A stretch of 64,000 bases of DNA from Streptomyces sp. S4.7. GTDB taxonomy: Bacteria; Actinomycetota; Actinomycetes; Streptomycetales; Streptomycetaceae. Within the stretch, counting starts at the first letter, position 1, and the number at the start of each line of letters is the position of its first letter. Shown piece after piece: positions 9,475 to 17,669 of this stretch. The notes below the pieces were generated by a model. It was not told the origin of the DNA, did not search any database, and worked only from the letters and a program-made list of their open reading frames with translations. The translations under genes were made by a program, and so were the position numbers. The stretch lies in contig NZ_CP048397.1 in assembly GCF_010384365.1 (NCBI RefSeq), positions 3,472,001 to 3,536,000 of the forward strand, given 5' to 3'.

Positions 9475-10305
9475 GTGTCCAAGACCCAGATGAACGTGAA
9501 CAGCGACCGCGACGGCGACCGCGCCGAGAGCGCCCACGCCGACCGCACCGACCCCCGGAGCCGGATGTTCCCCGAGGGCACGGGCCCGGCCGCCGACCCC
9601 GCCGGATCGCACTTCGAGCGCCGTATCCGCAGCTTCCAGCCGCGCCGCAGCCGTGTGACGACCGGCCAGGCCGACGTCCTGCGGCGGCTCTGGCCCTCCT
9701 GGGGCCTGGACATCGACGGACAGCGCGTCCTCGATCTCGACGCCCTGTTCGGCGGGCTGCCGGTGGTCCTGGAGATCGGCTTCGGCATGGGCGAGGCGAC
9801 CGCGCGGATGGCCGCCGACGACCCCGGCACCGGGATACTCGCCGCCGACGTCCACACACCGGGGCAGGGGAATCTGCTGCGTCTCGCCGAGCGGAACGGG
9901 CTCTCCAACATCCGGGTGGCCAACGGCGACGCGATCATCCTGCTGCGGGAGATGCTGCCGCCCGGGTCGCTGGCCGGGATCCGCGTCTACTTCCCCGATC
10001 CATGGCCCAAGAAGCGCCACCACAAGCGGCGGCTGATCCAGCCCGAGTTCCTCGACCTGGTGGCGCCCCGGCTGAAGCCGGGCGCCGTACTGCACTGCGC
10101 GACCGACTGGGAGCCGTACGCCGAGCAGATGCTCGACGTTTTGACCGCGCACCCCGCCTACGAGAACACCTCCCCCGACACCGGTTACGCGCCGCGGCCC
10201 GGCTTCCGGCCGCTCACCCGGTTCGAGGGCCAGGGCCTGGAGAAGGGGCACGCCGTACGCGACCTGCTCTTCCGCCGGGTCGCGGACGGCGCGGCGGCGG
10301 CGTAG
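9475..10305 (+). CDS. trmB: tRNA (guanine-46-N7)-methyltransferase
   Basis: A SAM-dependent methyltransferase of about 276 residues that adds N7-methyl to G46 in the tRNA variable loop. Visible are the SAM-binding segment LEIGFGMGEAT, the acidic end of the next strand (DVHTPG), and the family signature YFPDPWPKKRHHKRR. The C-terminal tail (GFRPLTRFEGQGL) contacts tRNA in known structures. The N-terminal 45 residues are charged and unstructured, as in other Streptomyces TrmB. The start is uncertain: GTG 9475 is chosen from the promoter position; ATG 9439 and ATG 9490 are alternatives. Confidence 0.9.
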   Translation: MSKTQMNVNSDRDGDRAESAHADRTDPRSRMFPEGTGPAADPAGSHFERRIRSFQPRRSRVTTGQADVLRRLWPSWGLDIDGQRVLDLDALFGGLPVVLEIGFGMGEATARMAADDPGTGILAADVHTPGQGNLLRLAERNGLSNIRVANGDAIILLREMLPPGSLAGIRVYFPDPWPKKRHHKRRLIQPEFLDLVAPRLKPGAVLHCATDWEPYAEQMLDVLTAHPAYENTSPDTGYAPRPGFRPLTRFEGQGLEKGHAVRDLLFRRVADGAAAA

Positions 10306-10366
10306 CGCCGCGCCGGAGCGGGCCGGGACGAGCCGGGCGCCGTCGCGGGTTGTCGGTGCCCCTCGC

Positions 10367-10372
10367 TAGGGT
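10367..10372 (+). promoter_or_regulatory. -10 element (TAGGGT) giving a leaderless prsW transcript
   Basis: TAGGGT is followed after six bases by the GTG start codon at 10379. Such spacing places the first transcribed base at the start codon, a common leaderless arrangement in Streptomyces. No -35 was assigned. Confidence 0.5.
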
Positions 10373-10378
10373 CAGCAG

Positions 10379-11734
10379 GTGTCCGAACCGTTCCGATCGT
10401 CCCCGCCCACGACCGCGCCCCCGCCTACGCACCCGTCCGTCCCCGCGTACGAGCAGCAGCGGCTCGGTGACATGTGGGCCGCCGTGCCGGAGCGTTCCCG
10501 CTGGCGCTACCGGCCGCACCGCTCCCTCTGGCGCCACCCTGCGGTCCGCGCGGGCGCGGTGGTCATCCTGCTCGCCCTGTGCGGTCTGCTGATCCTGTCG
10601 CTCGTACGGGAACAGACCGGCACCCAGGGCTTCCTGGTCGGTCTCGGTCTGGCGATCCTGCCCGTGCCGCTGCTGATGGCGGCCTTCCGCTGGCTGGACC
10701 GGGTGGAACCGGGCCCCTGGCGCAATCTGCTCTTCTCCTTCGCCTGGGGCGCCTGCGCCGCGGCCCTCGTGGCGATAACGGCGAACTCCTTCGCGACCCA
10801 GTGGATAGCCACCGCCACCGCCGATCCCAGCGGCGCGGAGTCCCTGGGCGCCACCGTGGTCGCGCCGATCGTCGAGGAGAGCGCGAAGGCCGGCGCGATC
10901 CTGCTGATCTTCCTCTTCCGCCGGCAGTCCTTCACCGGTCTGGTCGACGGGGTCGTCGTCGCGGGCTTCACCGCGACCGGTTTCGCCTTCACCGAGAACA
11001 TCCTCTATCTCGGCAGCGCCTTCGGCGAGGACCAGCAGATCGGCAACTCGGGCCTGGCGTCCGTGACCGCGGCGACCTTCTTCGTGCGGGTCGTGATGTC
11101 GCCGTTCGCGCATCCGCTCTTCACGGTCCTGACGGGCATCGGCTTCGGTATCGCCGCGCTCGCCACGCGCCGCCAGCGCGTGCGCCAGTGGCTGATGCCG
11201 GTGCTCGGCCTCGTGCTGGCCATGGGCACCCACGCGCTGTGGAACGGCTCGTCGTCGCTGTTCGGCCCCTACGGCTTCTACGCGGTGTACGCGGCCTTCA
11301 TGGTGCCCGCGTTCGCCCTGCTGACCTGGCTGGCGATATGGAGCAGGCAACGCGAACTGCGCACGGTCTCCGCCGAGTTGCCCGCGTACGCGGCGGCCGG
11401 CTGGCTCGCCGAGACCGAGCCGCTGGCCCTGTCCTCGATGCGGGCGCGCTCGATGGCGCGCACTGTCGCCGGACGGGACTACGGGCCCGCCGCGGCCCGC
11501 ACGGTCGGCGAGTACGAGGCGTTCGCGACCTCGCTGGCGTTCCTGCGCCACCGGGCGGGGCGCGGCAGGGCCGGCCCGGACTACGTCGAGCGCGAGCAGG
11601 AACTGCTGCACCACCTGTGGCAGCGCCGGGAAATAGCGTCGCCCGCGCTGGCGTACGCGGCGCGGGCGACGGGGCGGGTGTGGACGCCGCCGCCGTACAT
11701 CGACTACGGCGGCTACAACCCGTACCGGAGCTGA
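10379..11734 (+). CDS. PrsW family intramembrane metalloprotease
   Basis: A 451-residue membrane protein with about eight hydrophobic segments between residues 55 and 325. The two conserved PrsW signatures are present: VAPIVEESAKAG (EE pair) and GFAFTENILYL (FxxxEN), plus a late histidine in MGTHALWNG. PrsW-type CAAX-superfamily proteases cut membrane anti-sigma factors or other membrane proteins by regulated intramembrane proteolysis; the substrate here is unknown. The N-terminus is Pro/Thr-rich and the C-terminal 110 residues are cytoplasmic and charged. GTG 10379 fits a leaderless promoter. No anti-sigma gene is adjacent. Confidence 0.85.
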   Translation: MSEPFRSSPPTTAPPPTHPSVPAYEQQRLGDMWAAVPERSRWRYRPHRSLWRHPAVRAGAVVILLALCGLLILSLVREQTGTQGFLVGLGLAILPVPLLMAAFRWLDRVEPGPWRNLLFSFAWGACAAALVAITANSFATQWIATATADPSGAESLGATVVAPIVEESAKAGAILLIFLFRRQSFTGLVDGVVVAGFTATGFAFTENILYLGSAFGEDQQIGNSGLASVTAATFFVRVVMSPFAHPLFTVLTGIGFGIAALATRRQRVRQWLMPVLGLVLAMGTHALWNGSSSLFGPYGFYAVYAAFMVPAFALLTWLAIWSRQRELRTVSAELPAYAAAGWLAETEPLALSSMRARSMARTVAGRDYGPAAARTVGEYEAFATSLAFLRHRAGRGRAGPDYVEREQELLHHLWQRREIASPALAYAARATGRVWTPPPYIDYGGYNPYRS

Positions 11735-11770
11735 GTCCCGCTCCCTCGGACGAGCGGATCGGGCCGGGCC

Positions 11771-11802
11771 GGGCCGGATCATCCGGCCCCGGTCAGGGGC
11801 CG
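11771..11802. terminator. GC hairpins between convergent prsW-like and M23 genes
   Basis: Two overlapping inverted repeats: GGGCCGGAT/ATCCGGCCC (11771-11789) and GGCCCC/GGGGCC just after it. They lie between convergent stop codons and could end both transcripts. There is no T tract. Confidence 0.5.
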
Positions 11803-11803
11803 G

Positions 11804-12868
11804 TCAGGGGGTGAGGCCCTTGCTGCGCAGCCAGCTCAGCGGGTCGATCCCGCTGCCGCCCGCGGTGTGCACCTCCAGGTGCAGGTGCGGACCGGTGACG
11901 TTGCCGGTGGCTCCCACGCGTCCGATGGTCTCGCCGGTGGTGACCTTCTGGCCGGCGCCGACCGTCATCGAGGACAGGTGGGCGTACCAGATCTCCGTAC
12001 CGTCTTCGAGCTCCAGCACGACGCGGTAGCCGTACGACCCGGACCAGCCGGCCGACTTGACGGTCCCGCTGTGGACGGCCTTGGTGGGCGTGCCGGTGGG
12101 GGCCGCGAAGTCCAGGCCGGTGTGCTGGCCGGAGGACCACATGGAGCCGGTCTGGCCGTAGGTGGAGGTGAGCGTGTACGAGGAGGTGGGCAGCGAGAAG
12201 CTGGCGGCCAGCTTCTCCAGGCGCTCCTTCTCCGCCCTGGCCTCCGCGGCCTCCTTGGCCTTGCGCTTCGCCTCGGCGGCCTTCTCCTCCGCGTCGGTCT
12301 GCTGCTTCTTCGCCTCGGCCGCGGCCTTCTCGGCGGCGGCCGTCTCGGCGCTCGCCTTCTGGGCGGCGTCCGCCTCGGCCTGCTGCTGCTCCGCCTGCTG
12401 GAGGATGCGGGCGCGCAGCGCCTCGCCGGAGTCGGTGGTGCCCTGCTGGGCGTCCGCGGCGGTGAGGGCCGCCGTGGTGAGCGGGGAGGGCGTCTCGTCG
12501 TTCTTCTTGTCGCCGTCGGACATGAAAGACCCGACGCCGGGAAGAGACTTGGCGTCGGGGAAACTGTCCGAGATCGCGTCGGGAAGTGATATCGAGACCG
12601 CGGGCTTGTCCTGGGCGGAGGCGATGCCTCCGGCGCCGACCGCGGCGATGACGCCTACTCCGAGGACCGTGGAGCTGCGGGCGAGAGCGTTGCGCTGCTT
12701 GGCGACACGGTGCTTGCCGCGTACGGGACGGATGGAGTCCGCGGTGGGATTCCACTCCTCCCAGTCCCTGCTCGCCTCGCCGTTGCTGTGATCGGTGCCG
12801 GTGAGCCGGCTGCCGGGGCCGAAATGGGCCGGGGCTGAGGCTTCGGGGGCAGGCCTGTTGGACGCCAC
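11804..12868 (-). CDS. Secreted M23 (LytM) family peptidoglycan endopeptidase
   Basis: A 354-residue exported cell-wall hydrolase. A charged cytoplasmic head of about 65 residues precedes a hydrophobic signal/anchor (VLGVGVIAAVGAGGIASAQ). A long Ala/Glu/Lys coiled coil spans about 140-225 and the LytM zinc domain ends the protein (HTGLDFAAPTG and GPHLHLEVH hold the zinc ligands). The start is the GTG at 12868 because AAGGAGAG lies just upstream and the frame beyond it is a riboswitch. It probably cuts peptide cross-links during growth, sporulation or germination, and its expression should respond to c-di-AMP through the leader. Confidence 0.9.
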   Translation of the reverse strand: MASNRPAPEASAPAHFGPGSRLTGTDHSNGEASRDWEEWNPTADSIRPVRGKHRVAKQRNALARSSTVLGVGVIAAVGAGGIASAQDKPAVSISLPDAISDSFPDAKSLPGVGSFMSDGDKKNDETPSPLTTAALTAADAQQGTTDSGEALRARILQQAEQQQAEADAAQKASAETAAAEKAAAEAKKQQTDAEEKAAEAKRKAKEAAEARAEKERLEKLAASFSLPTSSYTLTSTYGQTGSMWSSGQHTGLDFAAPTGTPTKAVHSGTVKSAGWSGSYGYRVVLELEDGTEIWYAHLSSMTVGAGQKVTTGETIGRVGATGNVTGPHLHLEVHTAGGSGIDPLSWLRSKGLTP

Positions 12869-12889
12869 TCGGGCGCTCTCCTTTCCTTC

Positions 12890-13060
12890 CTTCTCGCCTA
12901 CCGGGTTAGCTGACGGGTTCGGAGCAGGAAGGTCTCCTACGAGCGTTCCTGGCCGCACGAAGCGAACAAGAGGCGCCCGATTCACCCCAATTGGTGGTTC
13001 CCCGGTTTCCTTGCGGAATTCGGCGCGTGCGCACGGTGCCGTCTCTTTCGACGGCTGGGA
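12890..13060 (-). promoter_or_regulatory. ydaO-type c-di-AMP riboswitch
   Basis: The leader of the M23 gene carries the conserved blocks of actinobacterial ydaO riboswitches, read on the minus strand: AAACCGGGGAACCA, TTGGGGTGAATC, TAGGAGACCTTCCTGCTCC, GAACCCGTCAGCTAACCCGG and TAGGCGAGAAGGAAGG. Binding of c-di-AMP to this class normally turns genes off, and in Streptomyces many cell-wall hydrolase genes (rpf, M23 types) carry it. The 3' edge sits about 25 bases before the GTG start. Exact 5' edge is approximate. Identification is from remembered consensus, not a covariance-model search. Confidence 0.9.
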
Positions 13061-13331
13061 CAACCGCGCTGCGTTATCGAACGTTAATAGACGACCGGGG
13101 CTTATTCCAAGCTGTTCCGGGTGATCGTTAGCGATGACGGCCGGGATCAATCGGGCCACAAGCGGGCACAATCGGGCGAGTTGATCGACTCTCGGGCCGT
13201 GTGCGATCACACACTCGAACTGACGGTGCGTCAAATGTTATGCGGAGTGGTGCGCCTCAACTACGCAGCGTGCCGGGCGAGATGACGGCACGGCCCGACG
13301 AACGGCGGCGCGGGAGGCGCGACAGGCCGTC
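13061..13331. other. Upstream region of the riboswitch gene
   Basis: This stretch should hold the promoter for the riboswitch-M23 transcript and the 3' end of the SpoIIE-type gene. It is AT-richer near 13070-13240. I assign no firm promoter and see no gene. Confidence 0.35.
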
Positions 13332-14553
13332 TCACGGCACGACGGGCATCGTCCTGCGCCGCTCCGGCTGCCCCGCGGTGGGCCGGCTGACGGCCAGCAG
13401 CGCCATGTCGTCCGTACTGCCACCACCGGTGTGCAGCCGTACGTCACCGACGATCGCCTCCAGCAGCTCGTCGGGGCCGGGGAAGATCCGTCCCGCCAGC
13501 CGTTCGCGCGGGTTGTAGAAGACACCCGCCGCGTTGCGCGCCTCGGTGAGACCGTCCGTGTAGAGCAGGAGCGTCGACCCGGACCCGTACGGGACCTCGT
13601 CCGGCCCGGTCCGGCCACGCCCCCAGCTCGCCCATCCCGAGCGGCAGCGCCGGGTCGGACGGGGCCAGCACCGTCAAGGCCCCGTCGGCGGCGAGCACCA
13701 GCGGCTCCGGGTGTCCGCGGTTGACCACCCGCACCATGCCCTCGACGTGCGGGATCTCCGCCAGTACGGCGGTGGTGAAGCCCTCGAACAGATCGATCCC
13801 GCCGCGCCGGGTGCCTTCGCGCGCCAGCGCCCGCTCCAGCCGCTGCGCGACCCCTTCGAGCGAGCTCTCCTGCTCGGCGGCCTCACGGAAGGCGCCGATG
13901 ACGACGGCCACGGTCTCGACGGCGCCCATGCCCTTGCCGCGCACGTCACCGACCACCAGCCGTACCCCGTACGCCGTGTCCTGGACGGCGAACAGGTCGC
14001 CGCCGATGAACGCGCCCTCCTCGGCCGCCTCGTAACGCGCGGCGATGTGCAGCCCGCCTATCCGGGCCGCGGGTGTGGGCAGCACGGCGCGCTGCGCCGC
14101 CTCGGCGATCACCCGCGCCGAGGCGAGCCGTTCGCCGCTGCGGCGTACGACAGCGTTGATGGCCAGCGCGAGGACCGAGACGGTGAAGACGGTCAGCGAT
14201 TCGGTGATCGTCTCGATCCCGCCCGCCGTGCCGTTGCAGAAGTGCAGCCCGAGGATGGCGGCGACCGACACGATGCCGACGGCCAGGGTGCGCGCGAACG
14301 AGAAGAAGGGCGCGGCGACCAGCGGCGCCGCCGCGAAGAGCGGGAAAGCGGTGCTCGAGTCGGGCGTCGCCTCGTCCAGGACGATCGCCACCACGATGAT
14401 CAGGGCGGGCAGGATCTCCACGAACGGATGCGGCGAGCGGGCCGCGTGCCGGCCGCGCCGCCGGCCTCCCGGCCGGAGGTCCTCGGGACCGAAGCCGGGA
14501 GGGTGCTTGTCCATGGCGCGCGAGGTGTTCCAGGTGGGGTCCTGTGGGGGCAT
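13332..14553 (-). pseudogene. Membrane SpoIIE/PP2C-type phosphatase, frameshifted near its C-terminus
   Basis: The N-terminal half has four hydrophobic segments (about residues 45-150, such as ALIIVVAIVL and LAVGIVSVAAILGL). A PP2C domain follows with FIGGDLFAV and VVGDVRGKGM, the metal-binding Asp motifs. After LGMGELGAW (about base 13610) the frame departs from the family. Reading one base later restores STLLLYTDGLTEARN, GRIFPGPDELLEAIV and TDDMALLAVS, ending at 13332. One extra G in the GGACC/GGCC-rich stretch at 13600-13612 explains it. These phosphatases act on anti-anti-sigma proteins. Either a true recent pseudogene or a base-call error. Start ATG 14553 has GAGG upstream. Confidence 0.82.
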
Positions 14554-14836
14554 GTCCGCCTCGCGGAATCCGGCGTCGGAGCGCCGGGAGCCACGCCGGA
14601 TCCCGCGCTCGACGCGGTCCCTGAGGCTGCGGAGTCTGTTCCCCGCGGGGATACGGCGACGGCGGGCGGCACCCTCGGGGGAACGGTCGTCGCTCCCGCC
14701 GCCCGCCGTCTCCGTTCTCCCTCAGGTGCCCCACTCTCCTGCCCGGTCAGTCGACGGCCGCGCACAGTACCGCGCACTTCCCAGGCTCACTCTTTCCGCG
14801 CCCGGCGGCTACCCGGCCATCGACCGACTGGGCTAT
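14554..14836. other. Intergenic region upstream of the SpoIIE-type gene
   Basis: No gene is supported. It contains the promoter side of the phosphatase gene, which reads on the minus strand. Confidence 0.35.
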
Positions 14837-14870
14837 GAACGGCCTCCCCCGGCCCCCGGGGAGGCCGTTC
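14837..14870 (-). terminator. Terminator of the TipA-like gene
   Basis: A 13-bp perfect stem (GAACGGCCTCCCC paired with GGGGAGGCCGTTC) with an 8-base loop, overlapping the last codon of the MerR gene at 14869. Confidence 0.65.
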
Positions 14871-15615
14871 AGTCGGTGAGATGGCGCTCGGCGTACACCT
14901 TCATCGCGTCCCGTACGAGCACGGCCGCGCCCTCCTCGTACTTGTCGTAGTTCCGGCCGAAGCGCGGGTCGTCGACGTACATCGCGGTGACACCGATGAC
15001 GTACGACTTGCCGACGCTGGACGTGGCCGACAGCCATTCGTAGTGGCGGCGGGCGAGCGCCTGCGCCTCCTGGCTGTCGGGGGCGCGACCGTCCTTCCTG
15101 GCCCGGCCCCAGTCCCGGGCGATGTCCTCGTGCCGGCCCATGAACTCCTTGCGCTCGCTCTCGCTCAGCGAGCGCCACCAGCGATCCCCCTTCTCGTACG
15201 CGTCGCGGCCCCACCGCTCGGTCACCTCGCGCTCGTAGCGCGTGTGATCGAAGCCGTCGAGAATCTCCTCGGCCATCAGCTCTTCTCCCCTCTCGGTCCT
15301 GTGGAGAGTGGTCCGCACCGAGGCGATGAGACGCCCCACCCGGTCCCGCTCCTGCTCCAGCAGCGAGAGATGGGTGCGCAGTGCGGCGGCCGTGTCCTGT
15401 TGGCCGTCGAGGATCCGGGCGATCGCGGGCAGGCCGAGACCCAGCTCACGCAGCAGCAGAATCCGCTGGAGCCGGACCAGGGCGTCCTGGTCGTAGTAGC
15501 GGTAACCGTTGCCGCCGACCCGGCTCGGGGTCAGCAGCCCCAGCTCGCCGTAGTGCCTGAGCGTGCGGCTCGTCGTGCCGGCCTTCTTCGCGATGTCCTG
15601 GATCGACCACTCCAT
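14869..15615 (-). CDS. MerR family regulator with TipAS drug-recognition domain (TipA-like)
   Basis: A 248-residue protein. The N-terminal MerR winged helix-turn-helix (IQDIAKKAGTTSRTLRHYGE) is followed by a coiled-coil helix and a C-terminal TipAS-type domain with its aromatic/Glu-rich helices (YDKYEEGAAVLVRDAMK). TipAL of S. lividans binds thiopeptide antibiotics covalently and activates its own promoter; this gene probably works similarly, though the ligand is not shown. The ATG at 15615 is only seven bases after the -10, giving a leaderless message. A longer frame to 15717 would run through the promoter and is rejected. Confidence 0.88.
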   Translation of the reverse strand: MEWSIQDIAKKAGTTSRTLRHYGELGLLTPSRVGGNGYRYYDQDALVRLQRILLLRELGLGLPAIARILDGQQDTAAALRTHLSLLEQERDRVGRLIASVRTTLHRTERGEELMAEEILDGFDHTRYEREVTERWGRDAYEKGDRWWRSLSESERKEFMGRHEDIARDWGRARKDGRAPDSQEAQALARRHYEWLSATSSVGKSYVIGVTAMYVDDPRFGRNYDKYEEGAAVLVRDAMKVYAERHLTD

Positions 15616-15622
15616 GTCCGGA

Positions 15623-15654
15623 ACGCTAAATCTTGACGTTGCGTAAAGGTCAAG
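15623..15654 (-). promoter_or_regulatory. MerR-type operator-promoter with 19-bp spacer
   Basis: On the minus strand the -35 TTGACC (15648-15653) and -10 TAGCGT (15623-15628) are 19 bp apart, the stretched spacing typical of MerR-activated promoters. A perfect dyad CTTGAC-N11-GTCAAG (15632-15654) lies within the spacer. This is the expected autoregulatory site of the adjacent TipA-like protein. Confidence 0.8.
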
Positions 15655-15720
15655 CCCGATTCGGCGGGACACGGTGGCACGGAACGGCGGCAGAAGACGC
15701 GGCGGCGGGGAGCGCACGAC

Positions 15721-15751
15721 GAAGGCCCGGATCCAGTGGATCCGGGCCTTC
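15721..15751 (-). terminator. Terminator downstream of initiator tRNA
   Basis: A perfect 14-bp stem (GAAGGCCCGGATCC with its complement at 15738-15751) and 3-base loop, 13 bases past the tRNA 3' end on the minus strand. Confidence 0.75.
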
Positions 15752-15763
15752 GTCTTCTACCAG

Positions 15764-15837
15764 TAGCGGGGACAGGATTTGAACCTGCGACCTCTGGGTT
15801 ATGAGCCCAGCGAGCTACCGAGCTGCTCCACCCCGCG
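15764..15837 (-). tRNA. tRNA-fMet (CAT), initiator
   Basis: A complete cloverleaf can be folded on the minus strand: acceptor starting CGCGGGG, D arm, anticodon loop CTCATAA, T arm GGTTCAAATCC. Three consecutive G:C pairs next to the anticodon (TGGG/CCCA) and the unpaired first base identify the initiator form. Confidence 0.93.
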
Positions 15838-15907
15838 CCGTTGAATGCAACTTTACGCCATCCGGACCAAGATCATCTCCATTTTCCGGTCCGGGGCACC
15901 GATCGGC

Positions 15908-16087
15908 CTAAGCGGCCTCCACCACATCGGCGTGAACGGCCGCCGCCCACTCGACCAGAAGCCGCTGATACTCGTCCTGCTCGGCGGGGGACAGCGTCCG
16001 GCCGGCCCGGGCCCACAGGGCACGGATCTCCGTGTTGACGACGGCGGCAGGACGGACGGAACCACGGGCATCAGAGGAAGCTGACAT
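15908..16087 (-). CDS. Small conserved hypothetical protein (59 aa)
   Basis: A clean 59-residue frame starting MSASSDARGSVRPAAVVN, with a helical segment AGRTLSPAEQDEYQRLLVEW. Codon positions show strong GC3 bias, and the gene lies between tRNA-fMet and the divergent HAD gene. I recall similar short proteins beside HAD hydrolases in other Streptomyces but assign no function. No membrane segment or signal peptide. Confidence 0.65.
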   Translation of the reverse strand: MSASSDARGSVRPAAVVNTEIRALWARAGRTLSPAEQDEYQRLLVEWAAAVHADVVEAA

Positions 16088-16173
16088 GCAGTAAGGCTAC
16101 GGCCAGCCACTGACAATCGGCAGAGCGTGTACCCCACGTCTCGTATAGCCACCGTCCGGAGCCCCTCAGCGCC

Positions 16174-16179
16174 TACGCT
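16174..16179 (+). promoter_or_regulatory. -10 element (TACGCT) for the HAD gene
   Basis: TACGCT is followed after seven bases by the GTG at 16187, consistent with leaderless transcription and with rejecting the upstream in-frame ATG at 16127. Confidence 0.5.
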
Positions 16180-16186
16180 TACACCG

Positions 16187-16843
16187 GTGATCGAAACCAT
16201 CGTGTTCGACGTCGGCGAGACCCTCGTCCGCGACGACCGCCACTGGGCTTCCTGGGCCGACTGGCTCGGCGTCCCCCGCCATACCCTCTCCGCGCTGGTC
16301 GGCGCCGTGACCGCACAGGGCAGGGACAACGCCGACGCGCTCCACCTCATCAAGCCCGGCATAGATGTCGCCGAGGCGTACCGGGCCAGAGAGGCCGCGG
16401 GCCGGGGCGAGCACCTGGACGAGTCCGATCTCTACCCCGACGTACGGCCGGCCCTGGCCGGGCTGCACCAGCTCGGCGCGCGCGTCATCATCGCCGGCAA
16501 CCAGACCGCCAAGGCCGGGGAGCTGCTGCGGGGCCTGGATCTGCCGGCCGATCTGGTGGTGACGTCGGACGAGTGGGGTGTGGCCAAGCCGTCGGCGGAG
16601 TTCTTCGCCCGGGTCGTGGAGGCGGCGGACACCACCCCGGAGCGGATCCTGTACGTCGGCGACCACCCGATGCACGACCTGTTCCCCGCCCAGCGGGCCG
16701 GGCTGCGGGTGGCGCATCTGCGACGGGGCCCGTGGGGCTATCTGACGGCGGACGATCCGGATGTCGTCGCGGCGGCGGACTGGCGGATCGACACGCTCAC
16801 ACAGCTGACGCCGATCGTGGCGGAGCTGCGGCAGCCGGTCTGA
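16187..16843 (+). CDS. HAD family hydrolase
   Basis: A 218-residue haloacid-dehalogenase-superfamily phosphatase. Motif I is VFDVGETLV (nucleophile Asp; the second Asp is replaced by Gly-Glu as in a common subgroup), motif II lies in IIAGNQTAK, motif III Lys in GVAKPSAEFF, and motif IV is YVGDHPMHDL. A helical cap occupies about residues 20-90. The substrate is unknown. The gene is monocistronic, divergent from the 59-residue protein gene. Confidence 0.85.
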   Translation: MIETIVFDVGETLVRDDRHWASWADWLGVPRHTLSALVGAVTAQGRDNADALHLIKPGIDVAEAYRAREAAGRGEHLDESDLYPDVRPALAGLHQLGARVIIAGNQTAKAGELLRGLDLPADLVVTSDEWGVAKPSAEFFARVVEAADTTPERILYVGDHPMHDLFPAQRAGLRVAHLRRGPWGYLTADDPDVVAAADWRIDTLTQLTPIVAELRQPV

Positions 16844-16939
16844 GCGCGCACGGACGACGCGGGCGGCGCGGGCGCGGCTCGGGCGGGTCGGCGGCGCGGC
16901 TCGGGCGCCTGAACGCGGCGGGTCGGCGAGGGCGGCCGG

Positions 16940-17152
16940 TCAGCCGGAGCCGTACTCGTGCGGCTGCCCGCCCTGCCACTCGACCCAGGCGGGGTCGTCG
17001 AGCAGCTCCCACGCGTCGGACAGCCCGGCGAGCCGCAGGAATTCGATCAGATGGTCGTCGTTGTGCGCGAGTCCCATGATCCGGCCGCGGACGGTGACCC
17101 GCCGGCCGCCCGTCCCGGACGGCCGGTGCACGACGATCGGTGTGTCACTCAT
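16940..17152 (-). CDS. Small conserved hypothetical protein (70 aa)
   Basis: A 70-residue protein beginning MSDTPIVVHRPS, with a basic patch GGRRVTVRGRIMGLAHNDDH and an acidic, Trp-containing C-terminus. It resembles a recurring Streptomyces hypothetical family without assigned function. The ATG at 17152 is chosen because family-like sequence begins there; the longer frame to 17287 is low complexity. Transcribed away from the antitoxin-like gene at 17329. Confidence 0.6.
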   Translation of the reverse strand: MSDTPIVVHRPSGTGGRRVTVRGRIMGLAHNDDHLIEFLRLAGLSDAWELLDDPAWVEWQGGQPHEYGSG

Positions 17153-17328
17153 ACGGTCAAGAGTGCGACTCCCGTGGCCCGAGCGCAGCCTCGGGGTCCG
17201 GTCTTTGCCAGGAGACCGCCGCGAAATGGACCGCTTTGCAGCCCTTGCGCATGCTTTGTCGCCGCCCGGATGCGGGATACGACACACCCCCCGATGCTGG
17301 GAGGTGAACCCACTAGGGAGGACGAGTC

Positions 17329-17535
17329 ATGTCGATGCTCGACAAGCTCAAGGGTCTGGTCAAGGGCCACGAGGACACCGTGCGAAAAGGCGTCGACAAG
17401 GCCGGTGACGCCGTCGACAAGAAGACCGGCGACAAGTACAAGGGCCAGGTCGACACGGCCCAGGAGAAGCTCAACGAACAGCTCGGCTCCCGGCAGCGGC
17501 CCACGCCCGGCGACGACCGCCCGCCGAGGAGCTGA
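17329..17535 (+). CDS. MT0933/Rv0909-type antitoxin-like small protein
   Basis: A 68-residue, Lys/Asp-rich, fully helical protein with repeats of the form GVDKAGDAVDKKTGDKYKGQ, matching the MT0933_antitox pattern. A ribosome site (GGGAGG) precedes the ATG. In mycobacteria the related Rv0909 is paired with a downstream toxin, but here a strong terminator follows at once and no toxin gene is adjacent. It may therefore serve as a stress-type (CsbD-like) protein rather than an antitoxin. Confidence 0.65.
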   Translation: MSMLDKLKGLVKGHEDTVRKGVDKAGDAVDKKTGDKYKGQVDTAQEKLNEQLGSRQRPTPGDDRPPRS

Positions 17536-17583
17536 CCCCGGAGCCGATCCGGCAGGTCGCACGTTCCGGACGAACATCCCGCC

Positions 17584-17622
17584 GAAGGCCCCGACCGCTC
17601 CCCTGCGCCGGTCGGGGCCTTC
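17584..17622 (+). terminator. Terminator of the antitoxin-like gene
   Basis: A perfect 14-bp stem (GAAGGCCCCGACCG with its complement at 17609-17622) around an 11-base loop. Confidence 0.8.
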
Positions 17623-17669
17623 GCGCGCCGGCCGCCCCCGCCTCCAGTCCACCGCCTCCGTACGTACGG

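Noticed and set aside
12869..13234. Extra 122 codons at the N-terminus of the M23 peptidase
   Set aside because: The sequence is the c-di-AMP riboswitch leader; a good ribosome site and GTG lie at 12868.
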